Assembly: GCF_018736065.1 (NCBI RefSeq)
Contig: NZ_CP076129.1
Coordinates: 1,471,001 to 1,535,000 of the forward strand
Direction: 5' to 3'
Length of the DNA: 64,000 bases
Source: Flammeovirga kamogawensis
Lineage (GTDB): Bacteria > Bacteroidota > Bacteroidia > Cytophagales > Flammeovirgaceae
Both the position numbers and the translations under genes were made by a program. Positions 8,349 through 22,054 of this stretch are shown piece by piece. The stretch's first letter is position 1, and every line of letters starts with the position of its first letter. The notes below the pieces were generated by a model, which ran no database searches, was not told where the DNA came from, and saw nothing but the letters and a program-made list of their open reading frames with translations.

Positions 8349-9995
8349 ATGAATTATATAAACAGATCAATTCTAACTTTTTTTTGTATAATTTTTGGTG
8401 CACAATTAAGTGCTGCAAAAGATTATTTTTTTGATTTCAATACTGGATCAAATACAAACCCTGGAACAAAAGAGCAACCATATAAAGATTTTAAAGTTAT
8501 AGAGAACCTTTCTCTTAAAGGAGGCGATAAATTACTCTTTCTAGGAGAAACAACTTTTAAAGGTGAATTAGTTCTGTTAAACTTAAATGGAGAAAAAGAT
8601 AACCCTATTGTTATTTCTTCTTATGGAAAAAAAGGTACTAAAGCACTAATTGATGCAAAAGGTGAGCGTAATGGAATAAGCATTGTGAATTGCAGTTATA
8701 TCTTAATTGATAATATAGAAATTACAGCCGATGGAGGGAAGAGCAATCAACCTGTATATGGTAAAAAACCGATGCGTTGTGGAATTTTGGTTGTAGCCAA
8801 AGATCAAATTAAACATCAAGATATTAAAATAAGCAATGTAGTAATAAGAGATATTTTTTATGCTAAAAAAGGGGTGACTCGTTCAAAAGAAGAGACGCAT
8901 TCAGCTATGGGAAATCAGAGTTATGGATATGGAATACGCTATGTGACCACAAATATAAAAACTGGTTTGTCAAATATGTACATAGAAAATACTACTGTAA
9001 ATAATGTTGGGCATACAGGTATAAAGTATTCAGGTAAAAAACAGAACATCAATAATATAAAATTATATTCATCTAAAGTTCTAAAATCTGGAGGCCCAGG
9101 AATTCAGATGAGTTTAGTAAAGGATGTGCATGTTATGGGAAATACAGTAATGCATTCAGGCAGTAATTCAGATTCTAGAAAATGGGCAAGAGGTTCTGGC
9201 TTATGGACATGGGGTGCAGATAATGTTTTGATAGAAAAAAATGAATTTAAACATGCACGAGGTCCTGCTGACTCTGCTGGTGCTCACATCGATTTTAATT
9301 GTTCTAATGTTATTTTACAATACAATTTGAGTGTAGATAATGCGGGTGGTTTTTGTGAGATTTTAGGCAATAATTACAATTGTGCTTACCGCTATAATGT
9401 GAGTATAAACGATGGATTTAGAGTAAAAGAGAAAGGAGTTAATCCACAATCAGGAAAAATATTTTGGTTGAGTGGTTTTGTAGGTAAAAACAAAGAAAGA
9501 AATGGACCTTTTAATACCTACTTTTATAACAATACTATTTTTGTAAAGAAGGGTATTCAAGCAAATATTGCGATAGATAAAAATGCAAAAGGAGCTTTAA
9601 TTGCAAATAATATTTTTTATGTTGAACAAGATATGCAAAGGGTATTGGGTGATCAATACAAAGCAGAAAAAGGAGGGACACAAAACCAAGAAAGAATGTT
9701 TTGTAAAAATAACCTCTTTTTATCATCAACTAATTGGCCAACTGATTTAAAAGTACAACCTACTTCTTCGATTATAGGAGACCCTAAATTTAGAAATAGT
9801 AAAGGAATGGAGATTGCTGATTTTACCCCTAAGAATAAAAAACTAATAAGTGGAAAAGGAATCAGTATAGAAAAAATTATAGGTGATGATATTGGTTTGA
9901 AAGGTGGATTAAAAATGAACAAAGATATTCTTGGAAATTCATTTAAAGGTAAACCAGATGTGGGGGCAATTCAGTTAAAGAACAAAATTAATTAA
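8349..9995 (+). CDS. Secreted right-handed beta-helix protein, candidate polysaccharide lyase or hydrolase
   Basis: A secreted protein of about 548 residues. I chose the ATG at 8349 over the one at 8331 because it gives a standard signal peptide (MNYINRSILTFF...LSAAKD). The mature part begins with the usual beta-helix opening (DYFFDFNTGSNTNPGTKEQPYKDF) and continues through strand-turn repeats such as NVIIRDI, NMYIENTTVNN, VLIEKNEF and VILQYNLSVDNAGG. The conserved-looking block SGLWTWGADN ... AGAHIDFNCSN ... GGFCEILGNNYNC has acidic, His and Asn side chains on one face, as in beta-helix enzymes. It lies between two sulfatases, so it probably acts on the same sulfated glycan. The family (lyase, GH82-like, GH110-like or new) cannot be fixed by eye. 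Confidence 0.7.
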   Translation: MNYINRSILTFFCIIFGAQLSAAKDYFFDFNTGSNTNPGTKEQPYKDFKVIENLSLKGGDKLLFLGETTFKGELVLLNLNGEKDNPIVISSYGKKGTKALIDAKGERNGISIVNCSYILIDNIEITADGGKSNQPVYGKKPMRCGILVVAKDQIKHQDIKISNVVIRDIFYAKKGVTRSKEETHSAMGNQSYGYGIRYVTTNIKTGLSNMYIENTTVNNVGHTGIKYSGKKQNINNIKLYSSKVLKSGGPGIQMSLVKDVHVMGNTVMHSGSNSDSRKWARGSGLWTWGADNVLIEKNEFKHARGPADSAGAHIDFNCSNVILQYNLSVDNAGGFCEILGNNYNCAYRYNVSINDGFRVKEKGVNPQSGKIFWLSGFVGKNKERNGPFNTYFYNNTIFVKKGIQANIAIDKNAKGALIANNIFYVEQDMQRVLGDQYKAEKGGTQNQERMFCKNNLFLSSTNWPTDLKVQPTSSIIGDPKFRNSKGMEIADFTPKNKKLISGKGISIEKIIGDDIGLKGGLKMNKDILGNSFKGKPDVGAIQLKNKIN

Positions 9996-10171
9996 TAAGT
10001 GTTTTTTATAACATAAAATTGACGGACATCTTCTACCAATACTAAATTGACTAATTAGTTATACTATTTGATTAAAATGTTCTAATTATACGTTTTCTTT
10101 TAGTGAAATTTGTAACTAGTATTTAAGAAGAGTAGATGTCACAATTATTTGATGTGAAAAGATTTTTTATG

Positions 10172-11608
10172 ATGAACAGATTGACGAAATTAACTTTAAA
10201 AGCGGCTCTATTATTTTTAGTAACATTGCAGTTTTCACAAGCAGATGACGGCGGAATTAAAAAGGCAAAAAAGCCTAACGTTTTAGTGATCTTAGCTGAT
10301 GATTTGGGTTATAATGATGTTGGATTTAACGGTTCTACAGAAATACCTACACCCAATATTGATAGAATAGCAAACGAAGGAGTTCATTTTACAAATGGCT
10401 ATGTTTCTTATGCAGTCTGCGGACCAAGTAGAGCAGGTTTAATAACTGGAAGATATCAGGATAGATTTGGGTGTGGAAGAAACCCTCTTTGGGCACCAAA
10501 TGATGTAAACCAAGGTTTAGCGTTATCAGAAGAAACAATTGCAGATGTATTGGGTAGAGAAGGATATAAAAGTATGGCGTTGGGAAAATGGCATTTAGGT
10601 GCTCACGAAGATCTTCGTCCGTTAAATAGAGGATTTGATGAATTTTATGGCTTCTTAACGGGAGGTCATAATTATTTTCCAGAAGAATTAACATTGTCAG
10701 ATATTTCGAAAGTGACTTCGCAATTTCATGCTTATAAAACAATGATGCTGCATAACAATGTACGCGTTAAAGAAACTGAGTATGTAACTGATGGGTTGTC
10801 TAGAGAAGCGGCAAAATTTATTGATAATAATGCAGACAAGCCATTTTTTATGTATTTAGCTTATAATGCTCCTCACTCTCCATTACAAGCTACACAAAAA
10901 TATTTAGATAGATTTTCTCATTTAGAAAAAGGAAAAAGGAAAACATACTGTGCAATGGTGAGTGCACTAGATGATGGCGTAGGAAGAGTATTGGAAATGT
11001 TAGAAAAGAAGGGCATAGCAGATAATACGATTGTTATTTTTCTTTCAGATAATGGAGGTCCATTAAAATATAAAACAGATAATGGAGCATTAAGAGCAGG
11101 TAAAGGAAGTATTTATGAAGGTGGAATTAGAGTGCCTTTTGCCATGCGTTGGCCAAATAAAATAAAAGCAGGAACTGTTTATGATGAACCTGTAATTTCT
11201 CTTGATATTATGGGTATTGCAGTAGCATATGCAAATGCATCGCCAAAAAATCAAATAGATGGTGTAAACATTGTTCCATACATTACAGGTGATAAAAAAG
11301 GTGTTCCTCATGATGAATTAAGATGGAGAATGTTTGATAAAAAACACTATGCAGTACGTAAAGGAAATATCAAATATATCAATAAAATAAATAAAAAAAA
11401 TGGAAAGGTTTTACAAGAATATTATGATGTAAAGAATGATATTTCTGAAGCAAAACCTTTAAAACTTTCTGCTAGCGAAAAAGAGGATTTACAAGCCAAT
11501 TACGATAGTTGGGTAGATCAACTTTTAAACCCTAAATATTTAGGATTAGGGCAAGATAAAAAGTACACTGAATTGCACCCAAATAGGTACAATACTGTTG
11601 TATATTAA
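10172..11608 (+). CDS. Periplasmic sulfatase, S1 family
   Basis: A second formylglycine sulfatase. Counted from the upstream ATG at 10136 the frame has 490 codons. I prefer the ATG at 10172 because MNRLTKLTLKAALLFLVTLQ gives a clean Sec signal peptide; both are possible. The core motif CGPSR (Cys95 from the longer start) lies in YAVCGPSRAGLITGRYQDRF. LADDLGYNDVG supplies the metal-binding aspartates. ALGKWHLGAH and LSDNGGP are present. It lacks a lipobox and a C-terminal sorting domain, so it is probably soluble in the periplasm. It resembles the sulfatase at 15183 more than the one at 6690 (both CGPSRAG and GRYQ). The GH2 gene follows after 68 bases. Confidence 0.9.
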   Translation: MNRLTKLTLKAALLFLVTLQFSQADDGGIKKAKKPNVLVILADDLGYNDVGFNGSTEIPTPNIDRIANEGVHFTNGYVSYAVCGPSRAGLITGRYQDRFGCGRNPLWAPNDVNQGLALSEETIADVLGREGYKSMALGKWHLGAHEDLRPLNRGFDEFYGFLTGGHNYFPEELTLSDISKVTSQFHAYKTMMLHNNVRVKETEYVTDGLSREAAKFIDNNADKPFFMYLAYNAPHSPLQATQKYLDRFSHLEKGKRKTYCAMVSALDDGVGRVLEMLEKKGIADNTIVIFLSDNGGPLKYKTDNGALRAGKGSIYEGGIRVPFAMRWPNKIKAGTVYDEPVISLDIMGIAVAYANASPKNQIDGVNIVPYITGDKKGVPHDELRWRMFDKKHYAVRKGNIKYINKINKKNGKVLQEYYDVKNDISEAKPLKLSASEKEDLQANYDSWVDQLLNPKYLGLGQDKKYTELHPNRYNTVVY

Positions 11609-11661
11609 TTTTAATTTGAGAAACATTTTTTAGTCCTTCTAAGCTTATTTCGAAGAACTGA

Positions 11662-14862
<3,201 letters not shown>

Positions 14863-15182
14863 AAAAATCATTATTACATTTGTAGTAATGTGTTAGTATG
14901 AAATGAATTAAGACATGCTAATTAGAGTACTTATTTTAAAGTATTCAGTCAGACTTTTGAAGTAAGAGACCGACAGCTCAATCAAAAGACTACGCTAGAA
15001 TAGGCAACATTCCAATTTTGGAGTGATGCCTATTTTTTTTATGCTTAAATCAATTTACATGCTAATGAATCAAAGTCAATCCAATACTTATGAGTGCATA
15101 GATACAGCTTATAAGTAGTACATATCAGCGATATATTTACAGTTATAATAGAAGTTGAACAACTATTGTAAATTACTTTACT
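14863..15182 (+). other. 320-base gap with terminator
   Basis: No gene is seen. Just after the GH2 stop there is a nine-pair hairpin without a T run (14868-14893). A strong intrinsic terminator follows at 14999-15040. The remainder is AT-rich and probably holds the promoter of the next sulfatase; no clear -7/-33 pair was found. Confidence 0.5.
14999..15040 (+). terminator. Intrinsic terminator between GH2 and T9SS sulfatase genes
   Basis: An outer stem AATAGGCA with TGCCTATT and an inner TCCA/TGGA stem form a hairpin directly followed by eight T residues (15033-15040). It implies that the downstream sulfatase gene has its own promoter. Confidence 0.75.
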
Positions 15183-17549
15183 ATGAATACTCCATTTTTT
15201 CTATTCAATTTTTTAAGCATTACTTTATCATTATTTAATTCAATTAATGCCCAAACTACAGCTCAAAAGCCGAATATTATTGTTATTATGTTAGACGACC
15301 TAGGGTATGCAGATTTAGGTTTTCATGGTTGTAAAGATATTAAAACGCCGCATATTGATAATATGGCAGAAAATGGAATTACTTTTTCTAGTGCCTATGC
15401 TACTTACCCTGTTTGTGGCCCGAGTAGAGCAGGTTTTATTACAGGTCGTTATCAACAGAAATTTGGTTTTGAACGTAACCCACAATACGATTATAATGAT
15501 ATAGGAATGGGGTTGCCTTTAGACGAAAAAACAATAGCCAATTATTTAGGAGATGCAGGATATTCAACTGGAGCAATTGGAAAATGGCATCTAGGTGCTC
15601 ATCCAGATTTATGGCCATTGAAAAGAGGATTTGACGAATTTTACGGTCATATTGGAGGAGGTCATGTGTACACTAAATCAAATAATTGGAAAGAAAATCA
15701 AAATGTAACTACAGAATGGGCGAGTTATAATACTTGGTTGGTAAGAAACAATACACCAGAAAACCCAGATTCAATGGTGGATTACCTAACTCATCAATTT
15801 ACAAATGAAGCATTAGATTTTATTGATCGAAAAAAAGAAGAGCCTTTCTTTTTATACTTAGCGTACAATGCTCCTCACGATCCATTAGAAGCTCCGCAAG
15901 AATACTTAGATCAATATGCAACTATAGAAGATGAAAAGCGTCAGAAATATGCAGCAATGGTTGCAGTAGTTGATGAAGGTGTTGGGAAAATTATGGATAA
16001 GTTAGAAGCATTGGGTTTAGAAGATAACACCTTAATCTTTTTATTATCAGATAATGGAGGTCCAGAAACAAAAAATGCATCTGATAATGGAGTTTTGAGA
16101 GGAGCTAAAAGTGATGTGTATGAAGGAGGAATTAGAGTGCCATTTTTAATGTATTGGAAAGGAGAGATATCACCTAAAGTTTATGATAAACCTGTTAGTT
16201 CACTAGATATAATGGCTACAGCAGCAGCTCTAAATGGTATTGAGGCAAAAGAAGATAAACCATTTGATGGAGTAAATTTAATTCCTTATGTGAGAGACGG
16301 AAAAGAAGGCACTCCACACGAAGCAATTTATATTAGAAAATTTGATGATAATAGATTCTCAATTCGTAAAGGAGATTATAAGCTAGTTCAATATAAAGAC
16401 CGACAGTGGCCTAATGCTCTTTATAATTTAAAAGAAGATATAGGAGAAACAACAAATATAAAAAGTGAGAATCAAGAGATTTTTGAAGATTTACAGAACG
16501 AATTAAATACTTGGGAAGCAGGACTAATATATCCCGTTTTCTTAGGACTTATTCATAGAGATGCTAAAGCAAGGCAAATTATAGATTATGAAGAGGTGGG
16601 AGATAAGAAAATGACGGATTTTCCTATCACTATTGATGTTATTGCTAGTTCTTATTTACCTGTGACTTTAGAAATATTGTCTGGTGATGCATCAATTAAT
16701 GGTCAAGAAATAACAATTAACAAAGCAGGAAATATTGAGGTTAAAGCTAGTCAGGCTGGAAATGAAAAACATGAGCCAGCTCCAGAGGAAATTATTTCTT
16801 TTTCGGTTTCTAAAGCTGATCAAGAAATTATATTTTCTGAAATTACCGATAAATCAATGTTAGAATTTCCATATACTTTAGAAGTAACTTCAACAGGAAA
16901 TCTTCCAATAACTTTTGAAGTAGTAAAAGGAAGTGCTTCAATAACAAATAATGTGATTAATGTTGTAGAGGCAGGGGAGATCAAAATCAAAACAACACAA
17001 CTCGGAAATAATTTTTATAATTCAGCTGAAGAGAAAATAATTGGATTTAATACCTATAAAGCCAATCAAGATTTAGTATTAAGTGAAATTGATACTAAAA
17101 CGTCATCTGATTCTCCGTTTGAAATTGAATACACTTCTAATTCATCAAATAACATTATATACAACGTATCTGGTCCAGCTATCATTGAGAATGGGTTTCT
17201 TCATCTAATTGGAGAAAGTGGTAATGTTGAATTAAGTGCCCTTCAGGAAGCTACTAGTATTTATAATTCAGGATCTGATAGTATCTCTTTTGAGGTGATA
17301 AATAGTAATAGTGAAATTACAAATATTGAAAATATAAGTAGTATTTATACTGTATACCCAAACCCCACAACTGACTTTCTTATTATAAAAGGAGTTCAGA
17401 ATAAATCGAGAATTGAATTAATTGGCTTATTGGGTACTCAATTTACTGCAAAAGTAAAGCACAATACGGTTGATGTAAGAAATTTACCAATTGGTACTTA
17501 TTTTCTTATAATTGACGGAGTAGAAAAATTAAGATTCATTAAGAAATAG
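15183..17549 (+). CDS. Surface sulfatase with Ig-like repeats and T9SS sorting domain
   Basis: A 788-residue sulfatase exported and probably fixed at the cell surface by type IX secretion. Signal peptide: about 1-23 (SINAQ). The S1 sulfatase domain spans about 28-450: Asp38-Asp39, Cys78 in CGPSR (78-82), AIGKWHLGAH and LSDNGGP. Three repeats of about 80 residues follow (about 470-710), each with the pattern FPxTxxVxSSxxLPVTxEIxSGxAxIxxxxIxxxxAGxIxxxAxQxG. The final 70 residues are a type A sorting domain (YTVYPNPTTDF ... NLPIGTYFLII ... LRFIKK). Most S1 sulfatases end near residue 500, so the tail is an addition. It would desulfate intact polymer outside the cell. Confidence 0.9.
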   Translation: MNTPFFLFNFLSITLSLFNSINAQTTAQKPNIIVIMLDDLGYADLGFHGCKDIKTPHIDNMAENGITFSSAYATYPVCGPSRAGFITGRYQQKFGFERNPQYDYNDIGMGLPLDEKTIANYLGDAGYSTGAIGKWHLGAHPDLWPLKRGFDEFYGHIGGGHVYTKSNNWKENQNVTTEWASYNTWLVRNNTPENPDSMVDYLTHQFTNEALDFIDRKKEEPFFLYLAYNAPHDPLEAPQEYLDQYATIEDEKRQKYAAMVAVVDEGVGKIMDKLEALGLEDNTLIFLLSDNGGPETKNASDNGVLRGAKSDVYEGGIRVPFLMYWKGEISPKVYDKPVSSLDIMATAAALNGIEAKEDKPFDGVNLIPYVRDGKEGTPHEAIYIRKFDDNRFSIRKGDYKLVQYKDRQWPNALYNLKEDIGETTNIKSENQEIFEDLQNELNTWEAGLIYPVFLGLIHRDAKARQIIDYEEVGDKKMTDFPITIDVIASSYLPVTLEILSGDASINGQEITINKAGNIEVKASQAGNEKHEPAPEEIISFSVSKADQEIIFSEITDKSMLEFPYTLEVTSTGNLPITFEVVKGSASITNNVINVVEAGEIKIKTTQLGNNFYNSAEEKIIGFNTYKANQDLVLSEIDTKTSSDSPFEIEYTSNSSNNIIYNVSGPAIIENGFLHLIGESGNVELSALQEATSIYNSGSDSISFEVINSNSEITNIENISSIYTVYPNPTTDFLIIKGVQNKSRIELIGLLGTQFTAKVKHNTVDVRNLPIGTYFLIIDGVEKLRFIKK

Positions 17550-17699
17550 ATAGAAAGTCAAAATAGTGCTTCTCATTGGTAAATAAATGTTTATATCATC
17601 TAAATAAGTTGTATACATTTGAATATAAGTGTTACAAACACATTTATAGGCTCTACAATTTTTTTGATTGTACTTTTTATGACTTCTTAAATTATCGAA

Positions 17700-20600
17700 A
17701 TGAAAAAAAACTTACTATTTGTGATGATCACGAATTGGCTATTGCTCGTAGCTAGCGTATCATTTGGACAGACTACTTATTTTGTAAACTCAACTACTGG
17801 GGTTGATACCTCGGATGGATCAGAGGCCTCACCTTGGAAATCAATTAACACGCATATCTCATCTCTTGTAGAAGGTGATATCATGTATATTGAAGGGACA
17901 TTTAATGAGAAAATTATTGTAAACAGACATATTTCAATTATTGGTAAATCAGTTGATTCTGCACTAATAGATGGAACTGGTATTGAAGTAGGTGCTGGTA
18001 GTGGTGTTACAATAAATGCTACAGTTACTTTATCCAACCTAACAATTCAAAACTTTAATGTTACTACACCAGGTGCAGGTATTAAAGTAAATGCAAACCA
18101 AACGTTAACTATGAGAAATTGTAACGTTTTAGATAATACTACTACAAACAATTCTGGTGGTGGTATTTGGTCTGGTGCTACAGCTACTATAGAAAACTGT
18201 TATATTTCTGGTAATCAAAGTGGCTCGGCAGGGTCTGCTATTTTTACGAATCAAGGAGCTCTAAAACTTTACAATAATGTAATTGTTGGTAATCATAATA
18301 GTAAAATTACAGGTTCAGTTAATGGTGCTATTAATATCAGTGTGGCAACAGAAAAAGTTGCATCTGTAGTAGAAGTGATTAATAATACAGTAGTGAATAA
18401 CACTGCAGGTTTTAGTGGTAATAGAGGTATATACGTAAGTATTAACGGAACTGGCGTATTAACTGATCTAACAATAGCCAATAATATTTTCAATAACCCA
18501 ATAAATTTTGTGGAAGGACAAATTACATGGGGTAATGATTTTCAAATTACTGGAGATATTTATGAAAATGATACTTATGTAATTAAAAATAATTTAATCA
18601 ATGTTGACTTTGGTACAAACCCACTTATTGATGCTGACAACAATGGATTAATAGATAATAATTCAGTTGTTGCCGATATGCTTTTTGATGAAAGTGTAAA
18701 AACAGCTGCAAATGGGTTAAAATATATCGCACTTTTAGATGGAAGCCCTGCAATAAATGCTGCAGATGAAACTTATGCTATTGGTGTGGATATGTTTGGT
18801 TTTGAAAGAGTAGGCACAGCAGATATTGGAGCAGTTGAATTTGGTACTACTGCACCAAAGGAAACCCTAATTATTAATATTACTTCCGAGTTGTCTTCTT
18901 TTTTTACTGGCAGTGATCAGTCTGTTACATATCAATTATTAGATGAAAATGGAGTAGTAGTTGAAGGAGTTACATCAACACTAACTATCACTCAAAACGA
19001 CATTGAAGTTACACCAAATGCAGTAGGAGAGTATAAAATTCAAATAGATGTTGTTGATGATAATTACCAAGGTACATTAACGGAAACGCTAACAATTGTA
19101 GAAGAATTAACTCCAACTGAAAGTGTATATTATGTAGACGCTGTAAACGGTTCTGATGCAGCAGATGGTAGTGAAGCTAGTCCTTGGAAAACACTAACAT
19201 ATGCAGCTTCTATTTTAAATTCATATACAGGTAAAACTTTAATGGTAAATGGTGAATTTAATGAAGCTGGCTTTGATATTTTTGATGGGACTGAATATAC
19301 TATTGATGGTACGAATGCAGCTACCTCTTCTATTAATGCTGATGGATTAGCAGAAAGACATTTTGACATTTTTGGTGGGTTAACATTAAAGAACATCACT
19401 TTAAAAAATGCTTCAATAACAGAAGGAGGTGGTGCTTTAAGAGTAGGTGAAGGTGCTGACTTAACTTTAGAGAATGTTAATCTAGTAAATAACAGCACAA
19501 CTAAGAATGGTGGGGCAATTACTTCATCGGGTAACATAAAGATTTCACAATCTTATATTGCAAATAATACAGCTTCAGTAAAAGGTAGTGCAATTGCAGT
19601 AAATGGTGGAGTTGTAGATATTCAAAATACAACAATTTATCAAAACAATACTTTGGATGGAAATTCTGTTGCTGGAGGTGCACTACTTATCGGGTCAACA
19701 AAAGATTATGGTATTGATTTTACTTTTGTAAATAATACAGTGGTAGAAAATACAGGTATTGTTGGAGGTGGATCTAATGGAATAATATTCGAACAGTCTG
19801 CTGGAAAAGTAGTTCTTACAGATTTCTCAAATAATATTATTATAAATATGCCATCTGGAAATGGTCAAACTTGGGTGACTGGTGATGTAATGACTTGGGT
19901 GACAGGGTTATTTACAGTAGATGGAATAGTAGTTTCAAATAACATTACAAATAAAGTTCAAGGTACTTTTCCTTCTGATAATGGTAATTTAACTTCGGTA
20001 ACTCTTTCAAATTTAGCTTTCGGGAGTCTTACTCAAAATGGTGACAATGTATCGTACTTACCAATTTTAACAGGAAGCTCAGCAATTGATGCAGGAAATG
20101 ATACTTCTGCCCCAGAAAAAGATATTGCAGGTAATTTCAGAAATCAAACTGCGGATGTTGGTGCCTTTGAATTTGAAGGCTTATCGGCTCCATTAGCAAC
20201 AGTTTCTTTAACAAAAGCAACTGCTGAATATACGGGTTCAGCTATTGATGTTGAGTTCGAAATTACAAACAAAGCAGGTGAAGTACTATCTGGTTTAACA
20301 ACAACAATTACTTATAACTCTTCAGAAGTTGTACCAACAGATGCTGGTGTTTATGATGTAGTGATCTCAATTGATCAAGGGCAAGAGTTTGGAGGAGCTC
20401 TTACTACACAATTTGAAATTACAAAAGCAACTACAACGGTAACTTTAGATACTGAAACACTTACAGCTACTTATTCTGGGTCAGCAAATGATGTAACGGC
20501 ATCATCTAACGAAGGGGAACAAATCTTTATTTTTTCTTATAAAGAAGATGGAGAGGAAGCATCTTCAACAGCACCAATAAATGTTGGAGAATATTTAGTT

Positions 20601-22019
20601 ACAGCGACATTGAATGATAAAAATTATACAGGAGAAACACAAGGAACCCTGACGATATCTCCTGCAAGTATTACTTATTCATCTACTACTACTGATTTAG
20701 TTTATAACACTTCTGCTCAGGAACCTACAGTAATTCCATCGGTTGGTAATTTTACTGGATTTTCAACTTCAGTTACTGAAGGAGAGGCGATTAATGTTGA
20801 TAGTTACACATTAGTAGTAACAACTACAGACCCTAATTATACAGGTTCTTCTTCAATTCCTTTTTCTATCACAAAAGCAACTGCTACCATTCAAATTACA
20901 GATTTATTACAAACGTATACAGGAAATCAGTTAGCTGTAACAACAATCACATCTCCAGAAGGCTTGAATGTGGATGTTACTTATGATAACGAAGTAACAG
21001 CTCCTACAGAAATAGCTTCTTATGAAGTTGTAGCAACTATTAATGATGTAAACTATGAGGGAACGCAAACGGAAACATTTCAAATTGTAGATAAATTAGC
21101 AGCTATTATAGAAATTACATCATCATCAAAAGTATACAATGCGGATGGTCAAGAGGTAGAGTATGTAATTAAAGATGAGCAAGGAACTGTATTAGATATT
21201 CCTGCAACGGTTACTTATGATGATGGAGTTACTCCAATGAATGTAAAAGAATATGCTGTAACAATTGTGGTGAATACCGACGAATATGCAGGTTCTTTAA
21301 CATCAACATTTGAGATAACTAAGGCCTCTGTAACATTTACGCCATCAACAACTTCGTTTGTTTACAATGGAGAAAAACAAATACCTACTATTACCACATC
21401 TGTAGAAGGTTTGGAAGCAGAAGTCTCATTATTAACAGGTGATGCTACAACTGCAGGAGAATATTCATTGAATGTTTCAAGTTCTTCAGAAAATTATGAA
21501 GGAAATGATGTGATTTCATTTGAAATTACGAAAGCAGAAGTTATCATAACGTTATCTTCTTTAGAAGTAGATTTTGATGATTCACCAAAAGAAGTTGTAG
21601 CAACTACTGATACAGATGTTGAAAGTATTGCAATTACTTATAACGGAAATGATACTCCTCCAACAGAAGCAGGAGAATATAAAGTAGTGGCTACAATTGT
21701 GGATCCAAATTACATGGGAACAACAGAGGGTACTTTAGTAATAAATGAGTTAACTCCAGCGGATCCAACAGCCATTCAAGATGAACAAGCTTTACAAGTA
21801 AGTGTATATCCAAACCCTAATCAAGGAACGTTTACAGTTAAATTAATTGACTCTTCAGTTGCTCAATTATCAATTGTTACGGTTTCAGGAAAGGAAGTGC
21901 ATTCTTCAGAAGTTACAAATCAATCTACTATTACATTGCCTAGTAATGTTAGTGGTATTGTAATAGTAAAACTAGTAGATGAAAATAAAGTATACACTGC
22001 TAAGTTATATGTAAGATAA
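17700..22019 (+). CDS. Large surface protein with two beta-helices, MBG-like repeats and T9SS domain
   Basis: A 1439-residue secreted protein. The signal peptide is about 1-24. Two homologous beta-helix modules lie at about 25-385 and 475-825; each opens with Y(F/Y)V(N/D)...DGSEASPWK(S/T) and closes with TADIGAVEF or TADVGAFEF. One Ig-like repeat sits between them and seven follow (about 828-1355), each ending in a variant of FEITKA. These repeats look like the MBG/YDG family of surface proteins. The last 75 residues are a type A T9SS domain (VSVYPNPNQGTF ... KLYVR). No catalytic residues are evident. It probably binds the target glycan or mediates adhesion. It is the last gene of the plus-strand cluster. 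Confidence 0.8.
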   Translation: MKKNLLFVMITNWLLLVASVSFGQTTYFVNSTTGVDTSDGSEASPWKSINTHISSLVEGDIMYIEGTFNEKIIVNRHISIIGKSVDSALIDGTGIEVGAGSGVTINATVTLSNLTIQNFNVTTPGAGIKVNANQTLTMRNCNVLDNTTTNNSGGGIWSGATATIENCYISGNQSGSAGSAIFTNQGALKLYNNVIVGNHNSKITGSVNGAINISVATEKVASVVEVINNTVVNNTAGFSGNRGIYVSINGTGVLTDLTIANNIFNNPINFVEGQITWGNDFQITGDIYENDTYVIKNNLINVDFGTNPLIDADNNGLIDNNSVVADMLFDESVKTAANGLKYIALLDGSPAINAADETYAIGVDMFGFERVGTADIGAVEFGTTAPKETLIINITSELSSFFTGSDQSVTYQLLDENGVVVEGVTSTLTITQNDIEVTPNAVGEYKIQIDVVDDNYQGTLTETLTIVEELTPTESVYYVDAVNGSDAADGSEASPWKTLTYAASILNSYTGKTLMVNGEFNEAGFDIFDGTEYTIDGTNAATSSINADGLAERHFDIFGGLTLKNITLKNASITEGGGALRVGEGADLTLENVNLVNNSTTKNGGAITSSGNIKISQSYIANNTASVKGSAIAVNGGVVDIQNTTIYQNNTLDGNSVAGGALLIGSTKDYGIDFTFVNNTVVENTGIVGGGSNGIIFEQSAGKVVLTDFSNNIIINMPSGNGQTWVTGDVMTWVTGLFTVDGIVVSNNITNKVQGTFPSDNGNLTSVTLSNLAFGSLTQNGDNVSYLPILTGSSAIDAGNDTSAPEKDIAGNFRNQTADVGAFEFEGLSAPLATVSLTKATAEYTGSAIDVEFEITNKAGEVLSGLTTTITYNSSEVVPTDAGVYDVVISIDQGQEFGGALTTQFEITKATTTVTLDTETLTATYSGSANDVTASSNEGEQIFIFSYKEDGEEASSTAPINVGEYLVTATLNDKNYTGETQGTLTISPASITYSSTTTDLVYNTSAQEPTVIPSVGNFTGFSTSVTEGEAINVDSYTLVVTTTDPNYTGSSSIPFSITKATATIQITDLLQTYTGNQLAVTTITSPEGLNVDVTYDNEVTAPTEIASYEVVATINDVNYEGTQTETFQIVDKLAAIIEITSSSKVYNADGQEVEYVIKDEQGTVLDIPATVTYDDGVTPMNVKEYAVTIVVNTDEYAGSLTSTFEITKASVTFTPSTTSFVYNGEKQIPTITTSVEGLEAEVSLLTGDATTAGEYSLNVSSSSENYEGNDVISFEITKAEVIITLSSLEVDFDDSPKEVVATTDTDVESIAITYNGNDTPPTEAGEYKVVATIVDPNYMGTTEGTLVINELTPADPTAIQDEQALQVSVYPNPNQGTFTVKLIDSSVAQLSIVTVSGKEVHSSEVTNQSTITLPSNVSGIVIVKLVDENKVYTAKLYVR

Positions 22020-22054
22020 TCGTTTAATTAATTAGTTATAGAATATATAAATTT

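Noticed and set aside
17615..17622. TACATTTG before the large surface-protein gene as a promoter
   Set aside because: This eight-mer is expected by chance many times in AT-rich DNA of this length and no -33 element sits at 19-21 bases.
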